Shown here: in pieces, positions 55,501 to 57,850 of the stretch
Position numbering within the stretch: position 1 is the first letter of the stretch
Layout of the letters: every line of letters starts with the position of its first letter
From: Liolophura sinensis
Lineage: Eukaryota; Mollusca; Polyplacophora; Chitonida; Chitonidae
Direction of reading: 5' to 3'
Length of the DNA: 64,000 nt
NCBI RefSeq assembly: GCF_032854445.1
Contig: NC_088298.1
Coordinates: forward strand, 11,583,504-11,647,503
Program-made: the position numbers and the translations under genes
Notes under the pieces: model-generated
The model's input: only the letters and a program-made list of their open reading frames with translations
Databases searched by the model: none
What the model was told of the DNA's origin: nothing

Positions 55501-57813
55501 AAATTTCATCTCTTAATTAGGTTTCATGGCCTAATTCTTTATGTCAGTGAACATAGATCAAATAAATGAATAAATTCAATTTCCTTCTTCCTTTCTCGCT
55601 GATGAATAGCTAAAGGTCGGACAAACCTAGATTTAAGAGATCAACTTCAGCTTCCCGATGGCACGGGCGAGAGAGGTACTCCGCGGAGGTACGGGGCACC
55701 CCGCAGTGTCACCCCGTCCTCCACACGATCTCATAAGAAACACACCACAGACACAGGCTACGCCTCCTCCAATTCCTCAGGTATTACGTCATTTCCTGTA
55801 TTCTCCCCGAGCATGCGTACTAACCTATCTCTAAATTGTTTTAGAGCTCGTGTGTGCCAAGTTTCCGTTTCCCAATGTATGGGTACTCACGTGACTCTCT
55901 ACAGTGATCGTGTGTGTCTAGTTTTCGTCTTCTCTGAGCATGTGTTCTGGTTAGGTATCATAACTGGAGGCCAGGATTTGAAGATTTATGGCTGAAGTTT
56001 TGTAGAAGCGATAAACCATAATTGTGGTAATACGGTCCAGCGACAGGAACCGATTCCCAAACGTTAACCCCTTCTGATGATTGCAGAATCAAAGTTACTG
56101 GAACATCACGCGAGAAAACTGTGTTTGGGTGCCAGATGTTACTAACTTCCGTCTCTTCTGGTATATATATATATACATATATATACACGTCACTTCCTGG
56201 TCTCCACAAGCATGAGTGCACACTGAGCTATATCCGAATATGTGTTAAATAGTTGATGAGTTTGCTTTTCTGCATGGTGTGTTTAGCTCCCTTTTAATTG
56301 TACTAAAACCATTGAAAGACACTGATTACTTTAATCCTTTGGGATATCAACTAGTTTTTAATCTTAGGGATGTCTGCTTTGTTGGCTTGATGTTTTATTT
56401 TTTTGTTTGGTTGCGGTTTTATTATTTTGTTATCTTGCTGTTTTATTGTTATCTTGCTGTTTTATTGTTTTCTTGCTGTTGTATTATTTGTTTGCTATTT
56501 TATTTTGCTTGCTGGTTTATCTTGCTTGACGTTTTCCTATTGTTTTCTTAGACTATCTGTTGTTCTGACCATGTCGCATAGTTATATGTAGTTGGTCATA
56601 ACCTTCTGTTATGTCTAATCAAGAAGGAAGTGTTTATATTTATATCCTAACGGTGTTTGATGTACTGTACACATGATTTGCATAAATCCTGAACTTGAAT
56701 GAAGTACTTTTCTGGTCTAGCGATAAAACACGTCTTTACTCAAGGGCACAGAGCGTCGACCAATGAGGCAATGGCTGATATGACTGAAGCAGCAGGGAAC
56801 ATCCTGGAGCAATCAATGGATGAATCAGCTAGTATTGTGGGGCAATCACTGGCATATTCTATCGAAGCTAAAACAATCGTTCCCTACCAGCGAAGTCACA
56901 GATTCAAATCTATCTCTCGCTGTTTCGCTTCTGATTAACACCAAAGGAAATTCATTAAGTACATGTACATGGTAAAGTGGGTTTTTTTACAACGGGCATT
57001 GCGGCTTCCTCCGCCCATAAACCTCGTCAAAGGCCGTCGTATAAGTGAAAAGTCGTGTGGAGTTAATCGAGTGAAGAAAACCAGTGTTGTCTTATTCAAG
57101 AGAAATGCAATTCAGAATATTCACTGTTGGTCACACTGGATATTTGTCCTAAGTTAGAGAGGCTGTAACCGTAAATGTGTCGATTTTTTTTTCTTCTCAG
57201 CTGGTAGTTCAGGAAATCTGTCAACATCTAGGAGAAACAAAACGACCACTTCTATGATTAACTTGACGGACATGGGCGGTTCCACGCCGAGGCGGAAAAC
57301 AGAATTCGGTAAGTATAAGAGAATCGGGAAGAAGATGTGCGTTCAAAACCGGAATTGAACATTTAAATTTGTAAATTCCCCTTTGACCACAGTCTGTGGG
57401 CCTTGGTAACAATAAGCGATCGACCACGTTAGTGTGGGCGTTGCTGCGTTCTAACGTTCGTTGAAGGGCACTTTTCCTTTATCAGTATGATGAGCATATT
57501 TGTATTTGTGAAAAGGTCGTCAGTCACTTGTCGAAAGTGGACAGTGTATCCCGAGCAGTCCCATTTATTCCAACCATGAAGTCGGTTAGCGCGCTAGCGC
57601 AGCGTAATGACCCAGGAGCCTCTCACCAATGCGGTCGCTGTGAGTTCAAGTCCAGCTCATGTTGGCTTCCTCTCCGGCCGTAAGTGGGAAGGTCTGGCAG
57701 CAACCTGTGGATGGTCGTGGGTTTCCCCCGGGCTCTGCCCGGTTTCCACCCACCATAATGCTGGCCGCCGTGGTATAAGTGAAATATTCTTAAGTACGGC
57801 GTAAAACACCAAT

Positions 57814-57850
<37 letters not shown>

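Noticed and set aside
56699-56938. 79-codon open frame in intron 47 (contains [19 protein letters not shown])
   Set aside because: Looks protein-like, but no splice sites in the phase 1-1 register needed between exons 47 and 48 could be found.
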